The translations under genes were made by a program, and so were the position numbers. Under the pieces are notes generated by a model. It saw only the letters and a list, made by a program, of their open reading frames with translations, had not been told where the DNA came from and did no database searches. Positions 46,801 through 56,130 of a stretch of 64,000 nt of DNA are shown piece after piece (positions within the stretch are counted from its first letter, which is position 1; every line of letters begins with the position of its first letter). The stretch is from Diogma glabrata (Eukaryota > Arthropoda > Insecta > Diptera > Cylindrotomidae), in assembly GCA_963693315.1 (NCBI GenBank), contig OY856188.1, positions 188,012,930-188,076,929 on the forward strand, in the 5' to 3' direction.

Positions 46801-47564
46801 GAGTTCCCCAAAGATATTTTATTTAGTATGTGTGATGAACCAATAGGTGAATGTAAAAACATTCGTTTATTGGGTGTCACAGTTTCAAATGACCTACTCT
46901 GGAACGATCATGTAATGGCGATGGCAAAAAGCGCGTCTAAAAAACTCGGCCTCCTAAATAGATGCAAAAAATTTTTCACTCCATACCAATTGCTCCATGT
47001 TTATAAGTCCTATATTCGTCCCTGTATGGAGTACTGCTGTCAAGTTTGGGGTGCTGCCTCTGTTTCCATCTTGGCCCTCTTGGACTCTGTTCAAAAGCGA
47101 GCTATACGAATTGTAGGTGATCGAACTTTGACATCACAACTTGATTCCCTACAACATCGTCGCACTGTTGCTGACCTCGTTGTTTTTTACAAATATCGTC
47201 ATCAGCAGTGCTCAGATGAAATCAGCGGCATCATGCCTCAAACTTATTCTTACCCCCGTTCCACTCGGCAATCGGCTGCCGCAACCAGTGAAACGGTAAA
47301 GATCCCGCGCTGTCATACTGGCAGATCGCAGAGAGACTTCTTTGTCCGAACTGCGTACAAATGGAATAGTTTGCCGGAACACTTAGTCTCAGGTGGCTTC
47401 CACCCACAGATGTTTAAAAAAAGCGTTAATCTACACCTCAGAACGCCAGTTGTTGTGGGACCCAGGTCTAGACCTAGGTCTTAAAAGGTATTTATGTGTT
47501 GTTGTGACACATATTCTAAACCCTATTACACAACACATTTTATTAAAAAAAAAAAAAAAAAAAA
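43890..47564 (+). mobile_element. Full-length single-ORF non-LTR retrotransposon
   Basis: Layout: a 5' UTR of about 570 bp (43890-44460), one long ORF (44461-47484), a 60-bp 3' UTR and a poly(A) run at 47545-47564. The 5' UTR is GC-richer than its surroundings and contains ATTGGGATTGGG-like repeats at its very start that other family copies lack. Those copies begin TTTATTTGTAAAT...TTTTGATCTACGGG. The element lies between inverted copies of the H4 repeat, and the right-hand copy starts immediately after the poly(A). At least six partial relatives occur in the window. No target duplication was identified. Confidence 0.88.
44461..47484 (+). CDS. Non-LTR retrotransposon ORF2: endonuclease and reverse transcriptase
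   Basis: A 1007-residue uninterrupted protein. It would nick target DNA and copy the element RNA at the nick (target-primed reverse transcription). An AP-type endonuclease fills about residues 45-270: VQNICGLNAN, LTETQV, TGDFNVHNKSW (D183, N185) and SDHYL (261-265). The reverse transcriptase lies at about 540-760: SDISNYRPIALLSVLSKVYE, VIALDISKAFDRVWH (catalytic D627), AGVPQGSVLSPTLFLIYINE and SFADDSTLH (D715, D716). All catalytic residues expected for the family are present. A thumb and C-terminal part follow, including YIRPCMEYCCQVWGAA. No ORF1 precedes it; the start chosen is the first Met after the 5' UTR. The Jockey/CR1 group is the best fit, but the clade is uncertain. It looks coding-competent. 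Confidence 0.92.
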   Translation: MAVQPKKNKSASGKANLRNPPAHKAACPRNLQGQNIHKSIKNFKIHVQNICGLNANHDHVQHHLEHDKPNILFLTETQVSENFLFIESLNSKYRLESAFKLHQGVCAFIHESVAYTRFPNFELHGDGINTMVLKICLPEMTFFTIALYRSPNKRNPNFFNILTKIMDEIRAKSPNCEVIVTGDFNVHNKSWLEFSKSTDDVDNSGKLAEIFAASQGLFQIVKNPTFTPRNGGDNSFLLDLYLTTMPDITSVDVAKGSIGNSDHYLISSVIKTDLLKTTAPKPRKIFHYSKMDKSGLQNFFHGFPFDRHCFYTDNVNVSAQNFTETIQFAINKFVPFSIVKPKQKYLYSKAAKTALRNKRRSFNIWIHNKTPTNRSQYLKANKISNQIISNEKFEIDRAKASKLTSMSVSDKSFYSAINSLNSGTKFSIPPIIDGDLIVNDPARKANLFAERFALNSTVLETPKEIPQIQSSGVNMNELHFKPKIVAKLLKGLNINKASGMDNIPPIILKTFSKELAPTLTKIFYQSYKSGIFPSCWKLANVQPVPKKGPRSDISNYRPIALLSVLSKVYEHYINTHISKFLEENHLISDSQYGFRNKRSTTDLLNYVAHCWNSILDKGGETYVIALDISKAFDRVWHANLINKLVAYGFHPNVVKLIQNFLSDRYISVTLDGYSSESKLINAGVPQGSVLSPTLFLIYINELLKITSNPINSFADDSTLHKSFEPLPSKGKMHERINPARRDAAINVNKDLNKVADWGDQNLVNFNSTKTQLLIVSRLKTEFPKDILFSMCDEPIGECKNIRLLGVTVSNDLLWNDHVMAMAKSASKKLGLLNRCKKFFTPYQLLHVYKSYIRPCMEYCCQVWGAASVSILALLDSVQKRAIRIVGDRTLTSQLDSLQHRRTVADLVVFYKYRHQQCSDEISGIMPQTYSYPRSTRQSAAATSETVKIPRCHTGRSQRDFFVRTAYKWNSLPEHLVSGGFHPQMFKKSVNLHLRTPVVVGPRSRPRS

Positions 47565-47837
47565 CAAGAACAATACATATATAAAATCTAAAATAAACAA
47601 ACATGTTTTGTTTTGTTTTTCATTTCATTCAATATAGCGATATAAACTTTTACAGGAAAACTTGAATGAAATTATTTGAAATATTTGTAGTCGTGGATAA
47701 AATAGTATCTTGTATTCGCTTAGGATGAAGGCAATTCTTCACTCGGATGATTCCCTCCACTCGCTACGCTCGTTCCGGGAAACTTCATCCTCGTGAAGAA
47801 TTGCCTTCATTCTAAGCTCATACAAGAATCTACTATG
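47565..47837 (+). repeat. Hairpin repeat, direct copy downstream of the LINE (family H4)
   Basis: It starts CAAGAACAATACATATATAA directly after the LINE poly(A) and ends in the hairpin 47701-47837 (AATAGTATCTTGTATTCGCT ... ACAAGAATCTACTAT) with centre CCACTCGCTACGCTCGTTCC. It is the inverse of 43484-43766. The inner ~60 bp present in the other two copies (CCCCTAACAAA...) is missing here. Confidence 0.85.
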
Positions 47838-48821
47838 TCTTTCAATATTAACCCACTCCACGAAAAAATATAAAATTCAAATGTTTCTTTTATTAAAAGG
47901 AAGGTTTGAGGAATTTATTATCTTATTCAAGAGACGAGAAGTACTTTAAAAACAAAATATACAAGCACCTTTTGATAATATAAAAATAATAAACTTTTTA
48001 AGCATTCAATTAACTTTTGTTTTATTTTATGTAACTGAAAGTAGAACAGCTTATCTTTGTATTGTATGCATGCATCTACCCATTTTCATTTAAAATACAT
48101 TTTATCGCTTCCTTCGCATTAAACTTTTTAATGATTTGTTTATGTTTTTTGTTAGAAGAATAAATATTCTTGTACTAAAATCAAGAAGAAAATTTGATTT
48201 GATTTTTAATTCATTTTTATTTATTAAGATAAATTAAATAAGATTATTTTTTGTTATTGTTGCAATATAAAAAGTGTGCTAATTAAATTAAAGTAAGCAA
48301 CAATAAGTTTCTAGATTTTATTTAAATTATTTTGATGAATGACATGAAACATACAAAAGGAAGTTATATAAGGTGTAATGAGGTGGTAAAAGTAAGATAA
48401 TCGGAAAACCTCAAGTGATCAGAGTTGGATTATTTGCAGTTTTTAATGAACACTGGATCTGCTAGTGATTCACTAACGAGATGGAATCGGCAGACTGCCT
48501 TCCTAGCGAGATTTTTGTTCCAGCGATCTTCAGCCATGTGCGTCCGAGAAGTAATTTCCCCCAGCTCAGTACAAATAATCTTATATGCACGCAAATGAAA
48601 CAGTGTATACGGAATGAAATAAGCAAAGACAAAGAAAAGAGCCTCTGACTACCTCAAAGGCCGAAGACCGAGATCATCACACACACACAGACAACAATAT
48701 AACTACAATTATTACATTTAAAAATATTAGATAAAGGTTTCACTCACCCCATAATTATTTCCAGATCCAACTTTTCATGCCCACGTAATACAATCTATTA
48801 AATCATCCTGTGTAAATAAAT
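47838..48821. other. No recognisable gene
   Basis: AT-rich, with a GC-richer patch at 48410-48690 and a short (CA)n at 48680. No coding similarity recognised. Confidence 0.4.
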
Positions 48822-49409
48822 GGTTGACCAATAAATCTTCCAATAAATTGTTGACCAGGTTGACCAATAAATTGTTCTAATAAACTGTTGACAAGGCTGA
48901 TCAATAAATTGCTCTAATAAATTGTTGCCAATGTTGACCCATAACTTATTATAATAAATTGTTGACAATTTTGACCGATAAGTTTTCCAATAAGTTGTTG
49001 AAAAGGTTGACCAATAAGTTGTTCTAATAAATTGTGGACGAGGTTGACCAATAAATGTTCCAATAAAATGTTGACAAGGTAAACCAAAAACTTGTTATAA
49101 TAAATTGTTGACGATGTTGAACAAAAAGTTTTTCGATAAATTGTTGACAATTCTAACCAATAAATTGTTCTAGTAAATTGTTGACAAAGTTGACCGATAA
49201 ATTGTTGACAATATCGACCAATAAATTGTTCTACTAAGTTGTTGACAATGTTGACCAATAAACTGTTGACAAAATTGACCATTAAATTGTTGGTATTGTT
49301 AACAAATAAATTGTTCTAGTAAATTGGTGAGAATGTTGACCGATAAATTTTCCGTTAAATTGTTGACAATGCTAACCAATAAATTGTTATAACAAATTGT
49401 TGGCAATGT
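48822..49409. repeat. Minisatellite, period about 37 bp (left part)
   Basis: Roughly sixteen diverged units of the type TTGACCAATAAATTGTTCTA plus ATAAATTGTTGACAATG. Units vary at many positions, so the array is old. The second half is at 54766-55105. The long minus-strand open frame across it (48914-49282) is a by-product of the periodicity. Confidence 0.9.
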
Positions 49410-49485
49410 CACACTTCTCTCTTGTGTGTTTTGGGGGAAACACGTATTGAGAACTTTAATTTATTATTCTATTCAAAATTTGCAA

Positions 49486-50221
49486 AATCAATAAATAAAT
49501 TAACATAATTATAATCAAATAGTGCCTAGTGATTCAGTTTTGTTTTTTCTAAAATGCAAAAGTTGTATGAGTATCTATATTGAAAACTATAAAAGAAAAA
49601 TTTTATTATTTCAACTGTATCTATATTGAAAACTAAAAAAGAAACAGTATCTATTTCGGGACTGTTAAATCAAAAGCATATATTATCTTGAATAACGCAA
49701 CATAAAAGAAAAATTTATCCAAAACCAGTTTTCTTCAGCAAAAGTTGTATCTATATTGAGAACTATTTATTTCGTACCTGTTAAATCTAAAGCATATTTT
49801 ATTTTGATTGACCCAACATAAAAGATCAACCAATAAATAAATTAACATAATTATAATCAAATAGTGCCTAGTGATTCAGTTTTGTTTTTCCTAATGCAAA
49901 AGTTGCATCTATATTGAAAACTATAAAAGAAACATTATTTTATTCCATGTCAGTTAAATCAAAGCAATATTTGTGTGATTGATAAATCAAAAGCATAAAA
50001 TCAATAAATAAACTAACAAAATTAAAATCAAGTTGTGCCTAGTAAATCAGTTTTTGTTTTTCTAAAATGCATAAGTTGTTTCTATTAAATCAAGAGCATA
50101 TTTTATCCTGAATAACGCAACATAAAAGAAAAATTTATTCAAAACCAGTTTTCTTCAGTAAAAGTTGTATCTATATTGGAAACTATTTATTTGTGCCTTT
50201 GCTGGTTTGTGTTTAATTAAA
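49486..50221 (+). promoter_or_regulatory. Tandem 5' UTR monomers of the LINE (probable internal promoter region)
   Basis: A block containing ATCAATAAATAAATTAACAT, AATAGTGCCTAGTGATTCAG and TTTTCTAAAATGCAAAAGTT occurs at about 49486, 49828 and 49997. A second block (GTATCTATATTGARAACTAT then GTTAAATCAAAGCATATTTT) alternates with it, again at 50100-50200. Repeated 5' monomers that carry promoter activity are known in several LINE families. Promoter function here is inferred only from the position and repetition. Confidence 0.65.
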
Positions 50222-51271
50222 ATGTCATCAAATTGTGCAGTTTGCAAAAATAAAATTGATAGGCTGGATCAAAAAGCAGCCTGTGGTATTTGCAAAAATT
50301 ATTTTCATGCGAGTTGTGTTAATTTAACAAGTGTTGAATTGGATTATATAGCTAAATCAAGGAAAAAATATAATTGTATCCGTTGTCTAAATAATGCACG
50401 CAATGTCAATTTTGTGAGTGAAAATGATAGCAGTTCTCCTATAATCTCCCGTATAGAGGGTCCTCAACTGGAAGATGTTATACAAATGATTAATGATCTA
50501 AACCATACATTAAAACATAATTATGAGGGCCTAATGACTCGCATAGACTCTCTGTATACCAAATTCAAAATAATCGATGACTTAGTTGTGGAAAATAAAA
50601 AACTGAAGGAAGATATGTGCGAACTTCATGATCGATATAACGACCTTCATGTACGTTGTGATGATAATCAACAAGAAAATTTACAAAATGTAGTCGAAAT
50701 TAGTGGCATTCCAGTGAGCTCGGAAATTAACCTCACAAAAGTTGCACAACAAGCTTTTTCATCAGCGTTAAAAATTGATGTGCCAGATTCAGCTATTGAT
50801 TTTTGTGTTAAGAGAATAATTAAGCCAAAACACTCTTATGCACCTTATCCTGAGCAAAAAACTCAAACTTTAAATACAGAAAGTGACTTGTCATCCCAAG
50901 CATTGTCAACCGCAGGAAGTTCAACTTCAAATACAGGAAATCAATCATCTCCTCTTATGATACTGAGTGTTAAATTTAGCAACAGATCGATGAAAAACAT
51001 AATCATGCAAGCGGTATATTGTAGAAATAAATCCAAAAAGTCAATTTTCGCTAACGAATGTGGATTCAGTTCGAGGAATAGAGTATATATTAACGAAAGT
51101 TTGTGTTATCAACGACGTAAACTCCTAGCTGCAGCAAAAATTGCGAAGAAAGAAAAACATTATAAATACCTCTGGACCCGGAATGGACAAATAATGATGC
51201 GCAAGCAAGATGGAAGTGTGATGAAAGTAATAAAGTCAATGAAAGACCTTGAAAATTTAAGTATAATTTGA
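50222..51271 (+). CDS. LINE ORF1: PHD-finger and coiled-coil protein
   Basis: A 349-residue protein, the probable RNA-binding/chaperone partner in the LINE ribonucleoprotein. The frame is open from 50165, but the first 19 codons lie in the repeated 5' UTR monomer, so the Met at 50222 (MSSNCAVC) is the likely start. An N-terminal C4HC3 PHD finger is complete: C5, C8, C21, C24, H29, C32, C52, C55. A region rich in Leu/Asn/Glu (about 75-165) is probably a coiled coil. It is followed by a conserved-looking part with NVVEISGIP, a Ser/Thr-rich linker, and a basic C-terminus (KRRKLLAAAKIAKKEKHYKY-like, WTRNGQIMMRK) typical of nucleic-acid binding. PHD-bearing ORF1 proteins are known from CR1/Jockey-group LINEs. 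ORF2 follows 49 bp later. Confidence 0.88.
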   Translation: MSSNCAVCKNKIDRLDQKAACGICKNYFHASCVNLTSVELDYIAKSRKKYNCIRCLNNARNVNFVSENDSSSPIISRIEGPQLEDVIQMINDLNHTLKHNYEGLMTRIDSLYTKFKIIDDLVVENKKLKEDMCELHDRYNDLHVRCDDNQQENLQNVVEISGIPVSSEINLTKVAQQAFSSALKIDVPDSAIDFCVKRIIKPKHSYAPYPEQKTQTLNTESDLSSQALSTAGSSTSNTGNQSSPLMILSVKFSNRSMKNIIMQAVYCRNKSKKSIFANECGFSSRNRVYINESLCYQRRKLLAAAKIAKKEKHYKYLWTRNGQIMMRKQDGSVMKVIKSMKDLENLSII

Positions 51272-51320
51272 TTGTTCTGTTATTTTAATTTTATTTTTTA
51301 TAAATTTTTTCTGATTTTAG

Positions 51321-54290
51321 ATGAATAATAGGTTATTAAATTTTCAAGGTCTAAATAATATTAATAATTTTTCATCAAATTTTTTAGATTTCGGGTCACA
51401 AAATTCTCATTCTAATGAAACAGTTTCTAAATTCTTTCTCATTCATCAAAACATTGGGAGCTTACGCTCAAAGGCAGACTATCTATATGCCTACCTTGGA
51501 ACTTATACTAACCTGCCTCAAATGATATTTTTAACAGAAGTATGGATAAAAAGCGAGGAACTGAAGTCATACAATTTACCAAAATACAATTCTTTTGACG
51601 GTTGTAATAATACATATAGAGCTGGTGGTGTTATCGCATACATTAGGCAAGAATTGGAATGTCAGGTAGATCGTCTAAACTTTTTAAGCGCAGACATTTT
51701 GAAAGTTTTATTTCGGATCAATAATATCGATTGGTGCATTTTATGCATTTACCGATTCAATTTTGTGGACATCAAAGTCTTTGTCGATGAGTTGAAAAAG
51801 ACTATTGATAGTATAAAAATAGAAAATGTAGTAATAATTGGTGATATGAATATAAATATATTAAGTTTGAAAGGTGATGCTTTGGATTATATGTATATGC
51901 TGTCCTCATTCGGTTTTGAGTCTGTTCTAAACTCACCAACAAGAATTCAGGGCTCGTCGTCAACTTGTATAGATCACATATTTTTAAGAACTAATCCCAA
52001 TTTAAAATTGAATTGCTTACCTGAAGTTTTGGATTTGGGTTTATCTGATCACCACCTCACCTCCTTAAAGTTGGATATCAATTTTGATCTTGGTGCAGGC
52101 GGGTGTGATGATTTGCTCCCTGAAATTGTCACTAACTTCGGAGAACTAAATCATCGATTGTCAAATGAATCTTGGACGGAAGTATACTTCCAAAGTGAAC
52201 CATCTATAGCGTATGATCAGTTCATTGATACCTTAAAAAGGCACATTAGTAATAGTTCCACCACTAATATTCTCAACCAGAAATCAAATTACTTAATAAA
52301 ACCTTGGATCACAGCCGCTCTGAAAAACAAAATAGCCGAAAAAAATCGCATACGAAAAGCTCTTTATAAACATCCGTCAAATGAAATACTTAAAAAAGAA
52401 CTTCAAAAATTTAAATATCTTAAGCGGGAATGCGAAAAGGCGAAATCTCAGTACTACGAAGCTAAATTCAACCATCGTGGCGGTGATTCGAAAGCCCAAT
52501 GGAAACTCGTTAAGGAAATAATTGAGTCCTCAAATAAATCCTCCAAGAAAATAGAGCTTATTCAAAATTGCAATGGTGAGACATTCAAAGATTCATTATC
52601 TATTGCTGAGGAGTTTAAATACTATTTTATAACTGCTGTTTCCCGCTTGCGAAATAATATATCTTGCGATCGCTCTCAGATTTCTAAAAACCTTTTTCTC
52701 GATAAATATGTATGGAATAATATGTTCCTTTTTCCAACCAACACTGATGAAATCTTGTCAATTGTCTCTAATATGAAGAATAAGCTCTCCTGTGGAGACG
52801 ATGATATTAATGTGTTGTTTCTCAAGAAAATAATACATTCTGTTGTTCAACCATTATGTCACATTATAAATAAGAGTTTTGAAACTGGAATTTTTCCAAG
52901 TCGTCTTAAAAAAGCGGTGATAATTCCTGTGTTTAAAAAGGGAGACCCTAGGCAAATTATCAATTACCGTCCTATAAGTTTACTTTCCATTTTTTCTAAA
53001 ATCTTGGAGAAATGCGTCAAGATTAGATTGACAAAATATTTAGAAAAAATTAATTTTCTTTCTAATTCCCAATTTGGTTTTAGAGAGAATAAATCAACGG
53101 AAGATGCCCTAAACTCATTCTTCAATGCAGTCTACGAGGCTCTAAATTCTAATCTTTCTGTGGCCGCTCTGTTTATAGATATAACAAAAGCATTCGACAT
53201 GGTTGATATTGAGCTGTTATTGGAGAAAATGGAGAACATTGGCATAAGAGGGGTATGTAATGATTGGTTTAGATCTTTTCTTTCTGATAGAATTATACAG
53301 GTAAAAATTGGCGATTGTTTTAGTTCTACACACGAGCAAAACATTGGAGTACCGCAAGGGTCGGTCTTAGGGCCTATTCTTTTTCTTATATACATTAACT
53401 CGCTCTTTAACATTGACCTTCATGGTAAACCTATCGCTTTTGCAGATGATACTGCCTACATTTATAAGTGTTCGAGTACAATCTCACTCGTGAATAATAT
53501 TAACTCTGACTTAACTCACTTAAGAGAGTGGTTTAATGTGCACTTCTTGACCCTAAGTGAGAAGACGAAAGTTATGTATTTTAAAGTTTCTGGTTCCTAT
53601 TCTATTGTTAATGATGTTATCTATCATGAAACGATGTGTAACAGAACAATTTGTCATAATAACTGCCAAATAATTGAAGCAGTTAAATCGTTTAAATACC
53701 TGGGGATTACAATCGATAGTCAGCTGCAATGGAAGGAGCATATAACTATAATTCAGAACTATTTACTAGCTGGAGCTAGAACGTTTTATCGTCTTCGTAA
53801 AAATTGTCCCAAAAAAGTTCTATATAATGTTTACTTTGCGCTAATCCAATCTAAACTCGAATACGGCATAACTGTTTGGGGAGGAACATATCTTTCAAAC
53901 ATCAAATCTCTCGTTGTGGCTCAAAAATATATTTTACGCATAATTAATTTTAAAGCAAGATACGAAACTACAGTTCCTCTATTCAAATCTATGAAAATCC
54001 TTCCTTTGCGAAGCCTATATATATATAAAGTATTAAGACTTTTCTTTCTCAGAAGTGGGAACAGAAATGTCAAAGTCACGAGCTATAACTTTCGTAAAAA
54101 TAATTGCATATGTCCCAGTTCCAAAAGGGAGTATTTTCGGCGATATTATTTATCATTAGCACCAACTATCTTTAACCAGCTGCCAATCTCAATATCGCTT
54201 ATTGATATACCGAAGTCATTCAATTTAAAGGTAAAGGAGTGGCTGCTTGAAATTTTTGACGTGGAATATCTATTAAATGTGGTAACTTAA
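51321..54290 (+). CDS. LINE ORF2: endonuclease and reverse transcriptase
   Basis: 989 residues, uninterrupted. Endonuclease at about 35-260: LIHQNIGSLRSK, FLTEVW, AGGVIAYIR, VVIIGDMNIN (D175, N177) and LSDHHL (242-247). Reverse transcriptase at about 520-760: INYRPISLLSIFSKILEKC, NSQFGFRENKSTEDAL, VAALFIDITKAFDMVD (catalytic D620), IGVPQGSVLGPILFLIYINS and AFADDTAYIY (D709, D710). A C-terminal part with SKLEYGITVWGG and a final LPISISLIDIPKSFN follows. All expected catalytic residues are present, so the enzyme looks competent. Length and motif spelling fit the CR1/Jockey group. It starts at the first Met after ORF1, and termination-reinitiation or an unconventional start may be used, as in other bicistronic LINEs. 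Confidence 0.93.
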   Translation: MNNRLLNFQGLNNINNFSSNFLDFGSQNSHSNETVSKFFLIHQNIGSLRSKADYLYAYLGTYTNLPQMIFLTEVWIKSEELKSYNLPKYNSFDGCNNTYRAGGVIAYIRQELECQVDRLNFLSADILKVLFRINNIDWCILCIYRFNFVDIKVFVDELKKTIDSIKIENVVIIGDMNINILSLKGDALDYMYMLSSFGFESVLNSPTRIQGSSSTCIDHIFLRTNPNLKLNCLPEVLDLGLSDHHLTSLKLDINFDLGAGGCDDLLPEIVTNFGELNHRLSNESWTEVYFQSEPSIAYDQFIDTLKRHISNSSTTNILNQKSNYLIKPWITAALKNKIAEKNRIRKALYKHPSNEILKKELQKFKYLKRECEKAKSQYYEAKFNHRGGDSKAQWKLVKEIIESSNKSSKKIELIQNCNGETFKDSLSIAEEFKYYFITAVSRLRNNISCDRSQISKNLFLDKYVWNNMFLFPTNTDEILSIVSNMKNKLSCGDDDINVLFLKKIIHSVVQPLCHIINKSFETGIFPSRLKKAVIIPVFKKGDPRQIINYRPISLLSIFSKILEKCVKIRLTKYLEKINFLSNSQFGFRENKSTEDALNSFFNAVYEALNSNLSVAALFIDITKAFDMVDIELLLEKMENIGIRGVCNDWFRSFLSDRIIQVKIGDCFSSTHEQNIGVPQGSVLGPILFLIYINSLFNIDLHGKPIAFADDTAYIYKCSSTISLVNNINSDLTHLREWFNVHFLTLSEKTKVMYFKVSGSYSIVNDVIYHETMCNRTICHNNCQIIEAVKSFKYLGITIDSQLQWKEHITIIQNYLLAGARTFYRLRKNCPKKVLYNVYFALIQSKLEYGITVWGGTYLSNIKSLVVAQKYILRIINFKARYETTVPLFKSMKILPLRSLYIYKVLRLFFLRSGNRNVKVTSYNFRKNNCICPSSKREYFRRYYLSLAPTIFNQLPISISLIDIPKSFNLKVKEWLLEIFDVEYLLNVVT

Positions 54291-54765
54291 TGTATGACTT
54301 TCAGTTTCTCGCTTTTGGGTTCTATTGCTGTTCCATACTTAACTTAAATCTATTTCTTGTCTCCACTAGACTTGTCATCTTTTTCTTTTTTGTTTATAAT
54401 GATATTTTTGATAAATTTTCAATATAAATATTATTTGCTTATAATGTACATATAATAATATATTTAATTAATAAATTCTTATACTTAGGGACCCCCATCC
54501 CACACCACATTACTATTGTCTTTCACTTTTTAATTGATGGGTGATTCAAAATTGGTTCTATGAACCACAGAATCATCCTAAATTTTCGTTCTTTAAAATA
54601 GGTAGATTCATACGTAATAATTATAAATTCAATATTCAAATTATGCTTAAAGGATTATGATATGTTTATGAATTGTTTATAATTGAAAATAGTTTTATGT
54701 AATATCATTGTATTATCATTGTAATTAAAATTATATGAACGAAAAATAAAGTAAAAAAAAAAAAA

Positions 54766-55105
54766 AATGTTAACCAATAAATTGTTCTAGTAAATTGGTG
54801 ACAATGTTGACCGATAATTTTCCGATAAATTGTTGACAATGTTGACCAATAAATTGTCCTAACAAATTGTTGACTCTGTTGACGAATAAATTGTTCTAGT
54901 ACATTGTTGACAATGTTGACCGATAAACTTTCTGATAAATTGTTGACAATCTTGATTAATAAATTTAAGTTCTAATAAATTGTTGACAATGTTGACAAAT
55001 AAAATGGTTATAATAAATTGTTAACAATGTTAACCAATAACTTTCCCAATAAATTGTTGTTAATGTGGACCAATAAATTGTTCTAATAAATGGCCTATGA
55101 GCTTT
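54766..55105. repeat. Minisatellite, period about 37 bp (right part)
   Basis: About nine more units of the same 37-bp repeat, continuing the array at 48822-49409 after the LINE poly(A). The last clear unit ends near AATTGTTCTAATAAATGGCC. Confidence 0.9.
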
Positions 55106-55400
55106 AAATTGTTGACGAAATTGACCTCGTTGTCCAGATTTAAACTTTTTATAACACTTAACACTTCAAAACTAACAAAACATTTACAAATCAACAAAAA
55201 AAATTGTGCAGATGTTTCAGTTTTATTTTTAGTAACTTATAATGTAAAAAAATACAATTTTGAAAAAATATTAAACTTAAAGACACTTTAAGAATATAAA
55301 TTGCTTGAATTACTTAGTTATACTAACAAATTAAAATTAAAATTTTTGAAAGATAGTTTAGACAAAATTTTTGTGAATTTTTTTCGTTAATATTGAACTT
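55106..55400. other. No recognisable feature
   Basis: AT-rich flank of the minisatellite. A 64-codon open frame shows no domain. Confidence 0.35.
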
Positions 55401-55407
55401 ACTATAC

Positions 55408-55685
55408 ATGCTAATCATCGCTACTTATGAATATTTGATGCACTATTACTACCATCATCAATTGAGAACACTTATTCATCGATTTTTTAAATTGTGCACT
55501 GTTTACCAGAATATTGCATTTATTATGAATGCTGATCATCGCTGTTCAAGGATATTGACGCACAGCTGCATATTTGATACACTATTACTACCATCATCAA
55601 TTGAAAACAATTATTCACATCGAGTTTTTAAATTGTGCATTGTTTACCAGAATATTGAATTTATTATAAATACTGAACAACGCTA
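55408..55685. repeat. Direct repeat pair, unit about 145 bp
   Basis: Two diverged units share GCTRATCATCGCT, ATTTGATRCACTATTACTAC, CATCATCAATTGARAACA, TTTTTAAATTGTGCAYTGTT, TACCAGAATATTG and ATTTATTA, spaced about 145 bp apart. Confidence 0.8.
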
Positions 55686-55709
55686 GTCAAAAATACAGTC
55701 CACTGTTCA

Positions 55710-55873
<164 letters not shown>

Positions 55874-56130
55874 TATTAACAGCAAACATAAAAATAAAAA
55901 AGTTTTTCACCTTATGTCAAAATTTTGTTTTAAAAAATTTCACCCTCACCAAAAACTTTGTTCTGTCAAATATTTGTGAGTTTGCACAAAGCCTATGTAT
56001 ATGTAAATTTTTTTTTTCGATTTTCAATTGTGGTGAAGCAAAAGGGTTTTCAATTTGGGATTTTAATGTTGAACTATTTTTAAATAAACAATTAGTTTTA
56101 ATGCTATTTATGCAGATTAAGTAAAATGGA

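Larger units (their letters stand above)
49410..54765 (+). mobile_element. Full-length two-ORF non-LTR retrotransposon inside the minisatellite
   Basis: The element starts CACACTTCTCTCTTGTGTG at 49410 and ends with a poly(A) run up to 54765. AATGT is present on both sides (49405-49409 and 54766-54770), a plausible 5-bp target duplication within minisatellite units. Order: 5' UTR with repeated monomers (to 50221), ORF1 (50222-51271), a 49-bp spacer, ORF2 (51321-54290), and a 3' UTR of about 460 bp with AATAAA at 54745. Both ORFs are open, so it appears intact and recent. It is a different family from the 44-kb LINE. Confidence 0.9.

Noticed and set aside
44787..46880. Minus-strand open frames of 93 and 109 codons inside the LINE
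   Set aside because: Antisense shadows of the 1007-residue EN-RT protein.
48914..49282. 122-codon minus-strand open frame with regular Leu/Val/Asn/Gln text
   Set aside because: It lies wholly in the 37-bp minisatellite and its periodic residues follow the DNA repeat; not a gene.
48822..49409. Regularly spaced repeats that could suggest a CRISPR array
   Set aside because: Units are contiguous, diverged and without unique spacers, and the genome is eukaryotic; it is a minisatellite.
50165..50221. Upstream Met start for LINE ORF1
   Set aside because: The 19 extra codons are part of a repeated 5' UTR monomer seen elsewhere at 49740, and the PHD protein begins sensibly at 50222.
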